Assembly: GCA_005502925.1 (NCBI GenBank)
Contig: SCPD01000001.1
Span: forward strand, 620,001 to 684,000
Direction: 5' to 3'
Source: Rhizobiales bacterium Y(2018)
GTDB taxonomy: Bacteria > Pseudomonadota > Alphaproteobacteria > Rhizobiales > Aestuariivirgaceae
Length of the DNA stretch: 64,000 nucleotides
The translations under genes and the position numbers were made by a program. The notes beneath the pieces are model-generated. The model was not told the DNA's origin. It saw nothing but the letters and a program-made list of their open reading frames with translations, and ran no database searches. Shown here one piece after another: positions 36,424 to 45,910 of this stretch; within the stretch, counting starts at the first letter, position 1; each line of letters begins with the position of its first letter.

Positions 36424-37797
36424 ATGGCTGCGCGCCGCATCATTGCTGTCCTGTGTGCGATGAGCGTCGCGGTCGCGGCTCTGGTGCCGCCCGCTTACGC
36501 GCAGAGCAAGCGCAAGGGCCCTTCCCTTATCCGCGACGCCGAGATCGAGAGCCTGATGCGGCTCTACACCAAGCCGATCTTCCAGGCGGCGGGCCTCAAT
36601 CCCGGATCGGTGCATGTCTATCTCATCAACGATCCGCGCATTAACGCCTTCGTGGCCGGTGGCCAGCGCATTTTCATCCATACCGGCCTTCTCACCCAGG
36701 CCAAGACTCCCAATGAAGTGATCGGGGTTCTCGCCCATGAGACCGGCCACATCGCCGGCGGCCATCTCGCCCGCATGCAGATCGAGATCGACCGCAAGAG
36801 CACCGCCACCATCATCGGCATGCTGCTCGGCGCGGCGGCGGTCGCTGGAGGCGCGGTGGCGGGTGACGGCCAGGTGGCACGCGCCGGCGGCGGCATCATG
36901 ATGGGCTCGCAGGGCCTCGCCCAGCGCATGGTCCTGAGCTATGCCCGCGCCATGGAAGCCTCCGCCGACCAGGCGGCGATGAAATATCTGACCGCGACGG
37001 GACAGTCGGGCAAAGGCATGCTGACCCTGTTCCAGAAACTCGCCAACCAGTCGATGGCGTCGCTACAGAATGTCGACCCCTATGTGCTGTCGCATCCGAT
37101 GCCGCTCGACCGCATCCGCAATCTCGAGATCGCGGCCAAGGGCAGCAAATATTTTGGCACGCTAGACAAGCCGGAGATCATGCTCCGCCACAAGCTGATG
37201 CAGGCGAAGCTGGTCGGCTTCCTCAACCCGACCCAGGTCGTCTTCCAGCGCTATCCGACTTCCGACACGAGCCTGCCGGCCCGCTATGCGCGCGCCATCG
37301 CGATGTTCCGCTCGGGCGACACGCGCAATGCCGTTAAAGTGATCGACACGCTGATCCGCGACCTGCCGAGCGATCCCTATTTCCATGAGCTCAAGGGCCA
37401 GGCGCTGCTCGAAGGCGGCCAGCCGGCCCAGGCCATCGCCCCCTTGCGCCAGACGGTGAAGATGCTGCCCAATAACGGGCTCATCCGCATCATGCTGGCG
37501 CAGGCGCTGCTCGGCACCGAAAACAAGGCCAATGCCCAGGCTGCCCTGAGCGAGCTCAGGCTGGCACGCAAGACCGAGGACGACACGCCGAGCCTCTACC
37601 AGTTCATGGCCATGGCCTATGGCATCATGGGCGACATACCGCGCGCCGATCTCGCCACCGCCGAATTTGCCTATTACCGGGGCGATAAAGAGCTCGCCAC
37701 AGAGAAGGCCAAGATCGCCATGGCGTCGCTCAAGCGCGGCTCGCCCGACTGGCTGCGCGCTAACGACATTTTGAACTTCGTGAACCGGAGCGACTAG
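36424..37797 (+). CDS. M48-family metalloprotease with TPR repeats (BepA/YfgC-like)
   Basis: The 457-residue protein has a signal peptide (cleavage after PPAYA), a zinc protease domain with HETGH (H105-H109) and the third ligand region EASADQAAMKYL, and a C-terminal TPR-like helical region. BepA-type enzymes check outer-membrane protein assembly in the periplasm. The ATG at 36424 follows GGAGGA; a GTG at 36400 lies in the repeat and was rejected. It leads a plus-strand run with dsbA-like, aroQ, accB, accC and aat genes. Confidence 0.9.
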   Translation: MAARRIIAVLCAMSVAVAALVPPAYAQSKRKGPSLIRDAEIESLMRLYTKPIFQAAGLNPGSVHVYLINDPRINAFVAGGQRIFIHTGLLTQAKTPNEVIGVLAHETGHIAGGHLARMQIEIDRKSTATIIGMLLGAAAVAGGAVAGDGQVARAGGGIMMGSQGLAQRMVLSYARAMEASADQAAMKYLTATGQSGKGMLTLFQKLANQSMASLQNVDPYVLSHPMPLDRIRNLEIAAKGSKYFGTLDKPEIMLRHKLMQAKLVGFLNPTQVVFQRYPTSDTSLPARYARAIAMFRSGDTRNAVKVIDTLIRDLPSDPYFHELKGQALLEGGQPAQAIAPLRQTVKMLPNNGLIRIMLAQALLGTENKANAQAALSELRLARKTEDDTPSLYQFMAMAYGIMGDIPRADLATAEFAYYRGDKELATEKAKIAMASLKRGSPDWLRANDILNFVNRSD

Positions 37798-37859
37798 TAG
37801 ACCCGCTCTCCGATTGGGCGCATTGTCCCGCGCCTGCCTTTCCCGTTTAAGGATTCTCC

Positions 37860-38612
37860 ATGCTTAAGCCCTTCCGCGCCCTCCTGATCGCCTTGATCGC
37901 CCTTTTCGTTCTTCCCGCCCAGGCGGCGGAGTTCAACGACGCGCAGAAGAAGGAGCTCGGCGACATCATCCGGCAGTATCTGCTGGAGAATCCGGAAGTA
38001 GTGCGCGACGCCATGCAGGAGCTCGAGCGCAAGCAGCAGGAAGCCGAGGACTCGGCGCGGACCGATACGCTCAAGACCATGGCGGCGGAGATCTTCCGCA
38101 GCAAGGACGACCTGATCGGCGGCAACCCCAATGGCAAGGTCACCATGGTCGAGTTCTTCGACTACAATTGCGGCTACTGCAAAAGGGCGTTCCCCGATGT
38201 CATGAAAATGGTCGACTCCGACAAGGACCTCAAGCTGGTGATGAAGGAGTTCCCCATTCTGGGCCCGGGCTCGGTCTATGCGGCGCGCGCCGCGCTCGCC
38301 TCGCGCAAGCAGGACAAGTATTGGGAATATCACGTAGCGCTGATGGCGCATGAGGGCCGCATCGACGAAGCGGTCGCCGACCAGATCGCCGAGGCAACCG
38401 GCCTCGATGTGAAGAAGCTCAAAGCCGACATGGAGGCGGACGAGGTCAACCAGGTCATCACCCGCAACATGCAATTGGCCGATTCTCTCAAGATTCAGGG
38501 CACCCCGGCCTTCATCATCGACGAAACCGTCATTCCGGGAGCGGTCGGCTATGAGGCCCTTGCCGCGGTGGTCAAGCAGATCCGCGATAATGGCGGGTGC
38601 AAGCTTTGCTGA
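37860..38612 (+). CDS. Periplasmic DsbA-family thiol oxidoreductase (ScsC/BdbD-like)
   Basis: The 250-residue protein has a signal peptide (cleavage near PAQAA), a helical N-terminal segment (about 26-75) like the oligomerisation stalk of ScsC-type proteins, and a DSBA domain with the active site CGYC (C104-C107). The cis-Pro loop reads IQGTPAFIID. It forms or isomerises disulfides in the periplasm. No DsbB or DsbD partner is nearby. The trimeric ScsC comparison is inference from the N-terminal helix. Confidence 0.88.
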   Translation: MLKPFRALLIALIALFVLPAQAAEFNDAQKKELGDIIRQYLLENPEVVRDAMQELERKQQEAEDSARTDTLKTMAAEIFRSKDDLIGGNPNGKVTMVEFFDYNCGYCKRAFPDVMKMVDSDKDLKLVMKEFPILGPGSVYAARAALASRKQDKYWEYHVALMAHEGRIDEAVADQIAEATGLDVKKLKADMEADEVNQVITRNMQLADSLKIQGTPAFIIDETVIPGAVGYEALAAVVKQIRDNGGCKLC

Positions 38613-38668
38613 GGATGGCCCGGCGTCCAGCCTTCCCGAAGCACGTCTGACCGCCTATAAGCGCTCTG

Positions 38669-39115
38669 ATGAAACCTGTTTTTGTCATAAACGGGCCCAA
38701 TCTCAACATGCTTGGGCTGCGCGAACCCGACGTTTACGGCCACGAAACCTTGGCCGGACTCGAGGAACGCTGCCGGACCAAAGCCGCGGCCCTGGGCCTC
38801 GATATCTCCTTTCGCCAGAGCAATCTGGAAGGGGAAATCGTCACCTGGATCCAGGAGGCGCGCAGCGCCGCGAGCGGCCTGATCCTCAACGCCGGCGCCT
38901 ATACACATACCTCGGTCGCCATCCATGATGCGCTACGCATCGCCGAGTTGCCGTTGATCGAAGTTCACCTCACCAATATTTACAAGCGCGAGCCGTTCCG
39001 GCATCACAGCTATGTCTCCGCGGTCGCCAACGGTGTCCTATGCGGCTTCGGCGGCCATGGTTATGAGCTGGCGCTCGACGCAATTCACAAAATCCTGACG
39101 GTCAAGAAGGGGTAA
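38669..39115 (+). CDS. aroQ: 3-dehydroquinate dehydratase, type II
   Basis: The 148-residue enzyme has the type II signature FVINGPNLNMLGLREPDVYG with the catalytic Tyr, RQSNLEGE, ILNAGAYTHTSVAI and LIEVHLTNIYKREPFRHHS. It catalyses the third shikimate step as a dodecamer in the cytoplasm. Only 8 bp separate it from accB, so the aroQ-accB-accC group is an operon, a conserved alphaproteobacterial arrangement. Confidence 0.96.
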   Translation: MKPVFVINGPNLNMLGLREPDVYGHETLAGLEERCRTKAAALGLDISFRQSNLEGEIVTWIQEARSAASGLILNAGAYTHTSVAIHDALRIAELPLIEVHLTNIYKREPFRHHSYVSAVANGVLCGFGGHGYELALDAIHKILTVKKG

Positions 39116-39123
39116 GACAGACC

Positions 39124-39615
39124 ATGCCCTCGAAGAAGAATACACCACCCGCCAAGCCGAAGGCCCCGGCCTCCGCGCAGCCGAGCGAGCTCGGCTTGAT
39201 CCGCGACCTCGCCGACCTGCTCAACACGACCGGGCTCACCGAGATCGAGTTGGAGCGGCACGGCGTCCGCGTCAGGGTCTCGCGCGGCGGCGGCACCGTC
39301 TATGCGGCTGCCCCAGCCCCGGCCCATGCGGCTCCAGCCGCGGCACCCGCGGCAGCCCATGCCACCACTCCCGCCATTCCGGCCGATGCGGTCAAGTCGC
39401 CCATGGTCGGCACCATCTATCGGGCGGCGCAGCCGGGCTCTCCTAATTTCGTCGAGATCGGCACTGAAGTGAAAGCCGGCCAGACACTTCTCATCATCGA
39501 GGCCATGAAGACGATGAACCAGATCCCGGCGCCCCGCGCCGGCAGGATCACGCAGATCTACGTCCAGAACGGCAGTCCCGTCGAATATGGCGAAGCTCTA
39601 GTGCTGATCGAGTAG
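39124..39615 (+). CDS. accB: Biotin carboxyl carrier protein of acetyl-CoA carboxylase
   Basis: The 163-residue protein has an N-terminal domain, an Ala/Pro-rich flexible linker (about 60-85) and a biotinyl domain whose biotin lysine is K129 in EAMKTMNQI. It carries carboxy-biotin between AccC and the transferase for fatty-acid synthesis. It lies 4 bp before accC, so expression is coupled. Confidence 0.96.
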   Translation: MPSKKNTPPAKPKAPASAQPSELGLIRDLADLLNTTGLTEIELERHGVRVRVSRGGGTVYAAAPAPAHAAPAAAPAAAHATTPAIPADAVKSPMVGTIYRAAQPGSPNFVEIGTEVKAGQTLLIIEAMKTMNQIPAPRAGRITQIYVQNGSPVEYGEALVLIE

Positions 39616-39619
39616 CGCG

Positions 39620-40963
39620 ATGTTCGACAAAATCCTCATCGCCAATCGCGGCGAGATCGCTCTGCGCGTGATGCGCGCCTGCCGCGAACTCGGCATCCAC
39701 ACCGTCGCCGTGCATTCGACGGCCGACGAAGAGGCGATGCATGTCAGGCTCGCCGACGAAAGCGTGTGCATCGGCCCGCCGCCGGCGCGCGACAGCTATC
39801 TGAACATTCCCGCCATCGTGGCGGCCTGCGAGATCACCGGCGCCGAAGCCGTGCATCCGGGCTATGGCTTCCTCTCCGAGAATGCCCGCTTCGCCGAGAT
39901 CCTCGAAGAGCACAAGATCAAGTTCATCGGCCCCTCCTCGGCTCACATCCGCACCATGGGCGACAAGATCGAGGCCAAGCGCACCGCCAAGGAGCTTGGC
40001 ATTCCGGTGGTGCCGGGCTCGGAAGGCGGCGTCAGCGAGATCAGTGAGGCAAGGCGCGTCGCCAAGGATATCGGTTATCCGGTGCTGATCAAGGCGACGG
40101 CGGGCGGTGGCGGGCGCGGCATGAAGGTGGCGCGTAGCGAGGCCGAGCTCGAAAACGCCATCCAGACGGCGCAGACCGAAGCCAAGGCCGCCTTCGGCAA
40201 TGGCGATGTCTATCTCGAAAAATATCTCGAGAAACCGCGTCATATCGAAATCCAGGTGCTGGGTGACGGTCAGGGCCGCGCCGTGCATCTGGGCGAGCGC
40301 GATTGCTCGCTGCAGCGGCGCCACCAGAAAGTCTGGGAGGAGGCCCATTCCCCCGCCCTCAACGCGGTGCAGCGCGAGCAGATCGGCGGACGCGTGGCCA
40401 AGGCCATGCAGAAGCTCAGCTATGAGGGCGTCGGCACGGTCGAGTTCCTCTATGAGAACGGCGAGTTCTATTTCATCGAGATGAACACCCGTCTCCAGGT
40501 CGAGCACCCGGTGACCGAAATGCTGACCGGCCTCGATCTCGTGCAGGAGCAGATCCGCATCGCCGCGGGCGCCTCACTCAAATATGAGCAGGACGACATC
40601 ACCTTCTCAGGCCATGCCATCGAGTGCCGCATCAATGCGGAGAACCCGACGACCTTCGCCCCTTCGCCGGGACGCGTCGAGAATGTGCATGTACCGGGCG
40701 GCCTCGGCGTGCGCATCGATTCGGCTCTTTATGCCGGCTATCGCATCCCGCCCTATTACGACAGCCTCATCGGCAAGCTCATCGTGTTCGGCAAGTCGCG
40801 CACCGAATGCCTGATGCGCCTGCGCCGTGTGTTGAGCGAGTATGTCATCGAAGGCGTCGAGACGACCATCCCGCTGTTCCAGCGCCTCGTCACCGAGCCC
40901 GACATCATCGACGGCCACTACGACATCCACTGGCTCGAGAAGTACCTGGCCAACAATCCCTGA
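39620..40963 (+). CDS. accC: Acetyl-CoA carboxylase, biotin carboxylase subunit
   Basis: The 447-residue ATP-grasp enzyme starts [20 protein letters not shown] and contains [11 protein letters not shown], the glycine-rich loop [29 protein letters not shown] and [14 protein letters not shown]. It carboxylates biotin on AccB using bicarbonate and ATP. Length and motifs are complete. The aat gene follows after 5 bp. Confidence 0.97.
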   Translation: MFDKILIANRGEIALRVMRACRELGIHTVAVHSTADEEAMHVRLADESVCIGPPPARDSYLNIPAIVAACEITGAEAVHPGYGFLSENARFAEILEEHKIKFIGPSSAHIRTMGDKIEAKRTAKELGIPVVPGSEGGVSEISEARRVAKDIGYPVLIKATAGGGGRGMKVARSEAELENAIQTAQTEAKAAFGNGDVYLEKYLEKPRHIEIQVLGDGQGRAVHLGERDCSLQRRHQKVWEEAHSPALNAVQREQIGGRVAKAMQKLSYEGVGTVEFLYENGEFYFIEMNTRLQVEHPVTEMLTGLDLVQEQIRIAAGASLKYEQDDITFSGHAIECRINAENPTTFAPSPGRVENVHVPGGLGVRIDSALYAGYRIPPYYDSLIGKLIVFGKSRTECLMRLRRVLSEYVIEGVETTIPLFQRLVTEPDIIDGHYDIHWLEKYLANNP

Positions 40964-40968
40964 CGCCG

Positions 40969-41616
40969 ATGTCCTCCATCACGCCGCAAATCCTGCTCAA
41001 GGCTTATGCCGCCGGGATTTTTCCGATGGCGGAGAGTGCCGAGGACAATGCGCTCTACTGGGTCGAACCGGAGGAGCGCGGCATATTCCCGCTCGACGGG
41101 CTGCATATCTCGCATTCGCTGCGCAAGCGCATCCGCCAGCGCCGCTTCGACGTCAGGGTCGACACCGCCTTCACCGACGTGATGGCGGCCTGTGCCGAGA
41201 AGATGCCCGACCGCAAGACGACCTGGATCAATCAGCGCATCAAGTCGCTTTACGGCCAGCTCTACAAGATGGGCTGCTGCCATTCGGTTGAATGCTGGCG
41301 GCGCAACCAGCTGGTCGGCGGCCTTTACGGGGTGCGCATCGGCGGCGCGTTCTTCGGCGAAAGCATGTTTTCGCGCGAGACCGACGCCAGCAAAGTGGCC
41401 CTGGTCCACCTCGTGGCACGGCTCAAGGCCGGCGGCTTCACCCTGCTCGACGCCCAGTTCACCACACCGCATCTCGAAAGCTTAGGAGCCCGCGCCATCA
41501 ACCGCGCCGACTACCATGTGCTGCTCGAGAAGGCGATCGAACAGGATGCCGAGTTCTTCAAATTCCAGGGCGACCGCGATCCGGAACTTGTCCTGCGGCT
41601 CGCCGGCAAGGACTGA
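40969..41616 (+). CDS. aat: Leucyl/phenylalanyl-tRNA-protein transferase
   Basis: The 215-residue protein begins [20 protein letters not shown] and has [18 protein letters not shown], then [20 protein letters not shown], all hallmarks of Aat. It adds Leu or Phe to proteins with N-terminal Arg/Lys, marking them for ClpAP. The ATG at 40969 is 6 bp after the accC stop. The stop abuts the stop of the convergent amidase with no spacer. Confidence 0.95.
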   Translation: MSSITPQILLKAYAAGIFPMAESAEDNALYWVEPEERGIFPLDGLHISHSLRKRIRQRRFDVRVDTAFTDVMAACAEKMPDRKTTWINQRIKSLYGQLYKMGCCHSVECWRRNQLVGGLYGVRIGGAFFGESMFSRETDASKVALVHLVARLKAGGFTLLDAQFTTPHLESLGARAINRADYHVLLEKAIEQDAEFFKFQGDRDPELVLRLAGKD

Positions 41617-43638
41617 TCATATTCCGCCGGTGATCGCGTAGCCGCCGGCGCTGCGACCATCGGTGAGCCGGATCACCGCAGTCACGATCGAGCCATAAGA
41701 CCCGCGCCAGACACTATGAATCGCTTTGTGTTCAGCGGCCGGTACCTTCCGCCGCGCTGTCCACGCCAAGCCATCAGCCGTAATCTCGGCCGACACTCCA
41801 TTGATGTGAATCATCACCGTGGCGCCCGTCACGTCGATGGGATCGTCAGAAGTCAACGCCACATGTGCCAGTACTTCATCGAGCTCAGCGTTGAGCGATC
41901 GCGACTCGGCGGTGACCGTCACCTTCAACTCAGCCGATGAAGATGATCCGATCGGCCGTGGCGTCGCGAATATGTCTTCCGGCAATTCCGGCGTCCGCGG
42001 CGGGGCGGCGCGCAACTGCGCGGTATGGTCGAATTCGGCGGCGAAGCGCAGCAGACGCGTATCGTCATAGGCCTTGCCGGCGATGGTGAGGCCGACCGGC
42101 ATGCCGATATCGGCCATATTGCCCATCGGCACCGTCACGGTCGGAATGCCGAGATGGCGCCAGATGACATTGCCATTGGCGACCCAGGTGCCGTTGCGCC
42201 AGGCGAGCTTCGCCGAGTCCTCGTTCACATCGGCATCGGCGGGGCCGACATCGGCGACGGCGGGCAACACCACGGCGTCGAGGCCGAGACGGTCCATCCA
42301 ATCCTCGAAGTCGGCGCGCCGCGTGGCTTCGAGGCCCTTGAGGCCGGCTTCGATATCCGGAATCTCGTCCAGCGGACGCAATCCTTCCTGCGCCAGATCG
42401 ACCATGTTCCTCAGGCTCGAATCGCTGCCATAGCGATCAGGAAGCGCGCCGGGCGGCTGCGGAAAAATCTTGTCGGCTTCGACAGAAGCGAGATCCGGCA
42501 AGGCCGGATCGCCATTGGCGCGCAGGAAATCATCGAAGGCCCAGGCGCAGAGGAGACCCATTTCATGCGTCTCGTAGCTCTCCGGCACCAGCCCCCGATC
42601 GACCATCGATTGGGCGCCCGGCCGGTCACGCTCGTAATTCGAAAGCACCGGGAAATCGACCTCGACCACCTCGGCGCCGAGTGCCTCCAGATGGCGCGCC
42701 GCCTGCTCCCACAGCGCGATCACCGAGGCTCTGGTCTCGATCGGCTCGCGCGCTTCGCTGTCGCGCCCGATATACATGCGCGGCACACCGAGCCGCATGC
42801 CCTTGAGCGCGCCGGCGACGGGAAGCTCCTTGTAGCTCTTGGGGCGCAGCGCCGAGCTCGGCTTGATCTTCACCCAGGGCTGGACGCGCCAGAAATCACC
42901 GCGCGCCGTGTGGTCATCGGCGACGATCACGTCCAGCAGCTCGAAGAGGTCGGCGACGCTGCGCGTATGCGGCACGACCACGTCCATGGTCGGCACCAAC
43001 GGCCAGTTGCCGCGCACCGAGATCACGCCACGCGACGGCGTATAGGCGACGAGCGCGTTATTCGAGGCAGGTGCGCGGCCCGACGACCAGGTCTCTTCGC
43101 CAAGCCCGAAGGCGGCGAAGCTCGCAGCCGTGGCGGTGCCCGAGCCGTTGGAGGAGCCCGAGGCGAAAGCGGCGGTGAGATAGTCGCAATTGTAAGGGCT
43201 TTCGGCGCGGCCATAGACGCCGCGCTGCATGCCGCCATTGGCCATCGGCGGCATGTTGGTCCGGCCTATGAGGACGGCGCCGGCGGCGCGCAGGCGCTCG
43301 ATGGTGAAGGCGTCATCCTGCGCCACGAGCCGCTCGAAGGCCGGCGAGCCCGAGGCAACGGTGAGCCCCTTGGTGCGATAGCTGTCCTTGGTGGTGTAGG
43401 GAATGCCATCGAGGGGGCTGAGCAGCCTGCCCTCGCGCCGCCTTTTGTCGGAAGCCGCGGCGGCCTCGAACATCGCCGGGTCGAGCACCGGAACGGCATT
43501 CAGCTTGATGCCATGACGATCGTAGAAAGCGATGCGGCGGAGACAGGCACCGACAAGCTCGACGCTGGTGACCAGGCCCTGCTCGAGCGCCTCACGAAGC
43601 TCGGCAATCGAGGCTTCGACGAGATGAAACGCCTTCAA
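41617..43638 (-). CDS. Amidase-signature family hydrolase with C-terminal extension
   Basis: The product is about 673 residues. The amidase-signature core has the catalytic Lys in GIPYTTKDSY, the cis-Ser loop ASGSSNGSGTA and the nucleophile region TWSSGRAPAS. Typical members have about 450-550 residues; this one adds roughly 120 C-terminal residues that look like a small beta domain (VMIHINGVSAEITADGLAWT). The start is a TTG at 43638 behind GGGGGAAA. It hydrolyses an unknown amide. It lies 16 bp after the DUF2155 gene, on the same strand. Confidence 0.85.
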   Translation of the reverse strand: MKAFHLVEASIAELREALEQGLVTSVELVGACLRRIAFYDRHGIKLNAVPVLDPAMFEAAAASDKRRREGRLLSPLDGIPYTTKDSYRTKGLTVASGSPAFERLVAQDDAFTIERLRAAGAVLIGRTNMPPMANGGMQRGVYGRAESPYNCDYLTAAFASGSSNGSGTATAASFAAFGLGEETWSSGRAPASNNALVAYTPSRGVISVRGNWPLVPTMDVVVPHTRSVADLFELLDVIVADDHTARGDFWRVQPWVKIKPSSALRPKSYKELPVAGALKGMRLGVPRMYIGRDSEAREPIETRASVIALWEQAARHLEALGAEVVEVDFPVLSNYERDRPGAQSMVDRGLVPESYETHEMGLLCAWAFDDFLRANGDPALPDLASVEADKIFPQPPGALPDRYGSDSSLRNMVDLAQEGLRPLDEIPDIEAGLKGLEATRRADFEDWMDRLGLDAVVLPAVADVGPADADVNEDSAKLAWRNGTWVANGNVIWRHLGIPTVTVPMGNMADIGMPVGLTIAGKAYDDTRLLRFAAEFDHTAQLRAAPPRTPELPEDIFATPRPIGSSSSAELKVTVTAESRSLNAELDEVLAHVALTSDDPIDVTGATVMIHINGVSAEITADGLAWTARRKVPAAEHKAIHSVWRGSYGSIVTAVIRLTDGRSAGGYAITGGI

Positions 43639-43654
43639 GATGATTTCCCCCTGA

Positions 43655-44098
43655 TCAGTCTTCGGGCTCGCCTTCCTGGCCGCTGTCCAAAGGCTGCGTA
43701 TCGGGCGTCTGCTCGATGACCGGCGGCGGCGCATTGGGATCACGGCAGCCGGTCAGCCATACGTCATAGATCGGGTGCTCCACCGCGCTCAAGCCCGGGC
43801 TTTCGGCGAACATCCAGCCGGAGAAGATCTTCTTGCGGGTATCGTCGGGCTCGATCTCCTGGACCTCGACGAAGGACGTCGTCTTCGGCTCTTCGGTGAT
43901 GTCGCGCGTATAGCAGGCATCGGCCTTGACATACAGCCCGCCGAAACGCTTTTCCTCGCCGATCTTGGCTTCGAATGTGGTGGTTAGGCCGGTGATCTTG
44001 TCGAGGCCGGCAAAGACCGCGATCGGATTGGAGATGCGCTCGGCATTAGCCGGCACAGCCAAAACAAGCAGAGCAAGGACCGGCACGACACGCTTCAT
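43655..44098 (-). CDS. DUF2155-family secreted protein
   Basis: The 147-residue protein has a signal peptide (MKRVVPVLALLVLAVPANA) and the DUF2155 core: NPIAVFAGLDKITG, FGGLYVKADACYTR, KKIFSGWMFAESPGLSAVEHPIYDVWLTGC. Two cysteines may pair. DUF2155 genes are widespread in alphaproteobacteria next to the mlaD-like and NDUFA12-like genes, as here; the function is not established. The start overlaps the methyltransferase stop by 4 bp. Confidence 0.88.
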   Translation of the reverse strand: MKRVVPVLALLVLAVPANAERISNPIAVFAGLDKITGLTTTFEAKIGEEKRFGGLYVKADACYTRDITEEPKTTSFVEVQEIEPDDTRKKIFSGWMFAESPGLSAVEHPIYDVWLTGCRDPNAPPPVIEQTPDTQPLDSGQEGEPED

Positions 44099-44856
44099 AA
44101 TTTCTTGGCCTCGACACGCAAACGCACATAATCCGCCGTCCAGTTCCCGGCCTCGTCGCACAAAGCGAAGCGCAGGAGATCCTCCGCCTCGCGCACGACC
44201 TCCTGGGACCGGGCGCCGAACTGATCGAAGAAAGGCTGACGGAAGATGCTGAGCCAGGCGGCCATGCCGGTCTTGAGCCGCGTGGGCCTGGGAATGAGCG
44301 CGATGCGCTTCACTTCGAAACCGTCCTTCTCCAGCATCGCCTGATAGGCTTCGGTGGTGGGGAAGAACCAGGGATGCGCCAGCGCCGCGTCGACATTGTG
44401 GTGCCGGGCCACGGCCTCGAGCGCGGTTACGATCGCCGCGACATTGCCATGGCCGCCGAATTCAGCGACGAAACGCCCACCCGGCTTCAGCGCGCGCCGC
44501 ACGCCGGCGATGACACGTTCGGGCCGCGTCATCCAATGCAGCGCCGCATTGGAGAAGACGGCGTCAAATTCGTTTTCGAAGGTCAGCGCCTCGCCGTCCA
44601 TCACCCGGACATCGAGGCCGCGGGACGTGCACGTGGCGACGAAGCTCTCGCTCGCATCGACACCGACGACATCGGCCCCCAGAGCGGCGAGCTCCGCCGT
44701 CAGGACGCCGTCGCCGCAACCGAGATCGAGGATCCGCTCGCCCTTGCCTGCCGCCAGCCAATCAAGCACGGCGCCGGCGAGGTCGGAGACGAAACGCGCA
44801 TGCGTGTCATAGGTGGAGGCCGACCAGCTCTGCCGGCGCGGAGCATCGGCCGTCAT
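44095..44856 (-). CDS. Class I SAM-dependent methyltransferase
   Basis: The 253-residue protein has the Rossmann methyltransferase motif I ILDLGCGDGVLTAEL, then GVDASESFVATC, VMDGEALTFENEFDAVFSNA and ALKPGGRFVAEFGG. It resembles the trans-aconitate/UbiE-like methyltransferases, but the substrate is not identifiable. It overlaps mlaD and the DUF2155 gene by 4 bp each, so all three are translated from one message. Confidence 0.9.
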   Translation of the reverse strand: MTADAPRRQSWSASTYDTHARFVSDLAGAVLDWLAAGKGERILDLGCGDGVLTAELAALGADVVGVDASESFVATCTSRGLDVRVMDGEALTFENEFDAVFSNAALHWMTRPERVIAGVRRALKPGGRFVAEFGGHGNVAAIVTALEAVARHHNVDAALAHPWFFPTTEAYQAMLEKDGFEVKRIALIPRPTRLKTGMAAWLSIFRQPFFDQFGARSQEVVREAEDLLRFALCDEAGNWTADYVRLRVEAKKL

Positions 44857-45362
44857 TGCGGCTGCGTTTCCGGCGCGGGTGCCGGCGCTTGTGTGCTTTC
44901 CGCCGGCTTGTCGCCGCCGCCCTTGCCCTCGAACATAGCCTTGGAGATCAGCGACCAGATGTCGACGGCACCTTGCGTGTTGGTGATCTCGCCGCCATCG
45001 GCCAGAACGATCTCCGACCCACCCGGATCGAGCGCCACGAAATTCGAGCCGAGCAGACCTTCCGACGTGATCTTCGCCGTCGTGTCGTCGGTGAGCTTCA
45101 CCTTGGGGTCGATCGTCATGGTGATGACCGCCTGATAGTTGTCGGGATTCAGCGTCTGGCTGACCACGGTGCCGATCTTGATGCCGGCGAGGCGCACATC
45201 GGTGCCGGTATTGACGCCGGCGACATTGTCGAACTCGGCCTTGAGCCGGTAGCCGCCCGAGGCGGTGCCCGCTCCCGACGTCGAATAGGCGAAGACGAAG
45301 AAGCCGGCGGCGATCAGAATGACCAGAGCGCCAATGGCGGTTTCAACAGTGGTGTTCTTCAT
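44853..45362 (-). CDS. mlaD: MlaD-like MCE-domain lipid transport protein
   Basis: The 169-residue protein has an N-terminal membrane helix (ALVILIAAGFFVFAY, about 12-26) and one MCE domain with YRLKAEFDNVAGVNTGTDVRLAGIKIG, shown here only as key positions 38-64, and GLLGSNFVALDPG. MlaD hexamers form the channel of the inner-membrane phospholipid transporter that keeps outer-membrane asymmetry. The ATPase and permease genes (mlaF, mlaE) are not in this cluster. Confidence 0.92.
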   Translation of the reverse strand: MKNTTVETAIGALVILIAAGFFVFAYSTSGAGTASGGYRLKAEFDNVAGVNTGTDVRLAGIKIGTVVSQTLNPDNYQAVITMTIDPKVKLTDDTTAKITSEGLLGSNFVALDPGGSEIVLADGGEITNTQGAVDIWSLISKAMFEGKGGGDKPAESTQAPAPAPETQPQ

Positions 45363-45453
45363 AATACGGTCCCTTGCGACCCGGCCATGTAGCGGTCTTT
45401 AGGGATTCGAGACAACCCGCAAATTGTGGCAGCAGCGAGCCGGAATGGCCCGC

Positions 45454-45852
45454 TTATTCCGGCCGCCAGGCTTCGTAATCGGGCTTTGCCGGCTTGGGCG
45501 CAACACTGCCGACGATGCTGCCGGGCGGACGATAGGCCTGGGCGGTGCCGGTCAGATTCGGATGATGCGGCTTTTCCCATTCGCGCGGCTGGTAGCCATC
45601 CTTGGTCGGCGGATTGGCGTCGCGATGATGCATCCAGCCATGCCAGCCGGGCGGGATCGCCGAGGCTTCGGCATAGCCGTTATAGACGACCCAACGGCGT
45701 TCGGCGATCGACCGCGGCAGCGCCGAGGGCGCCCGATAATAGCGGTTGCCGAACTGGTCCTCCCCGACGAATTCGCCCTTACGCCACGTATAGAAGCGCA
45801 AACCGACGGTCTGCCCGTTCCACCAGGAGAATATCTGCTTCAGGAAGTCCAT
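45454..45852 (-). CDS. NADH:ubiquinone oxidoreductase accessory subunit, NDUFA12 family
   Basis: The 132-residue protein starts MDFLKQIFSWWNGQTVGLRF and contains FVGEDQFGNRYYRAP, RRWVVYNGYAEASAIPP and GWHGWMHHRDANPP, the NDUFA12/B17.2 signature. This accessory subunit of complex I is found in alphaproteobacteria and mitochondria. The start at 45852 follows a purine-rich stretch; the longer frame upstream lacks a family match. It lies 91 bp upstream of mlaD. Confidence 0.93.
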   Translation of the reverse strand: MDFLKQIFSWWNGQTVGLRFYTWRKGEFVGEDQFGNRYYRAPSALPRSIAERRWVVYNGYAEASAIPPGWHGWMHHRDANPPTKDGYQPREWEKPHHPNLTGTAQAYRPPGSIVGSVAPKPAKPDYEAWRPE

Positions 45853-45910
45853 CACGTCGTCACCTTTCGGGTCCTGAATGGCTGAAATGGCGGGGTTTGT
45901 CCAGCCTGGG

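Noticed and set aside
43639-43743. N-terminal extension of the amidase to 43743
   Set aside because: It overlaps the DUF2155 gene in another frame and is Arg/Ser-rich shadow sequence; the TTG at 43638 has a good ribosome site.
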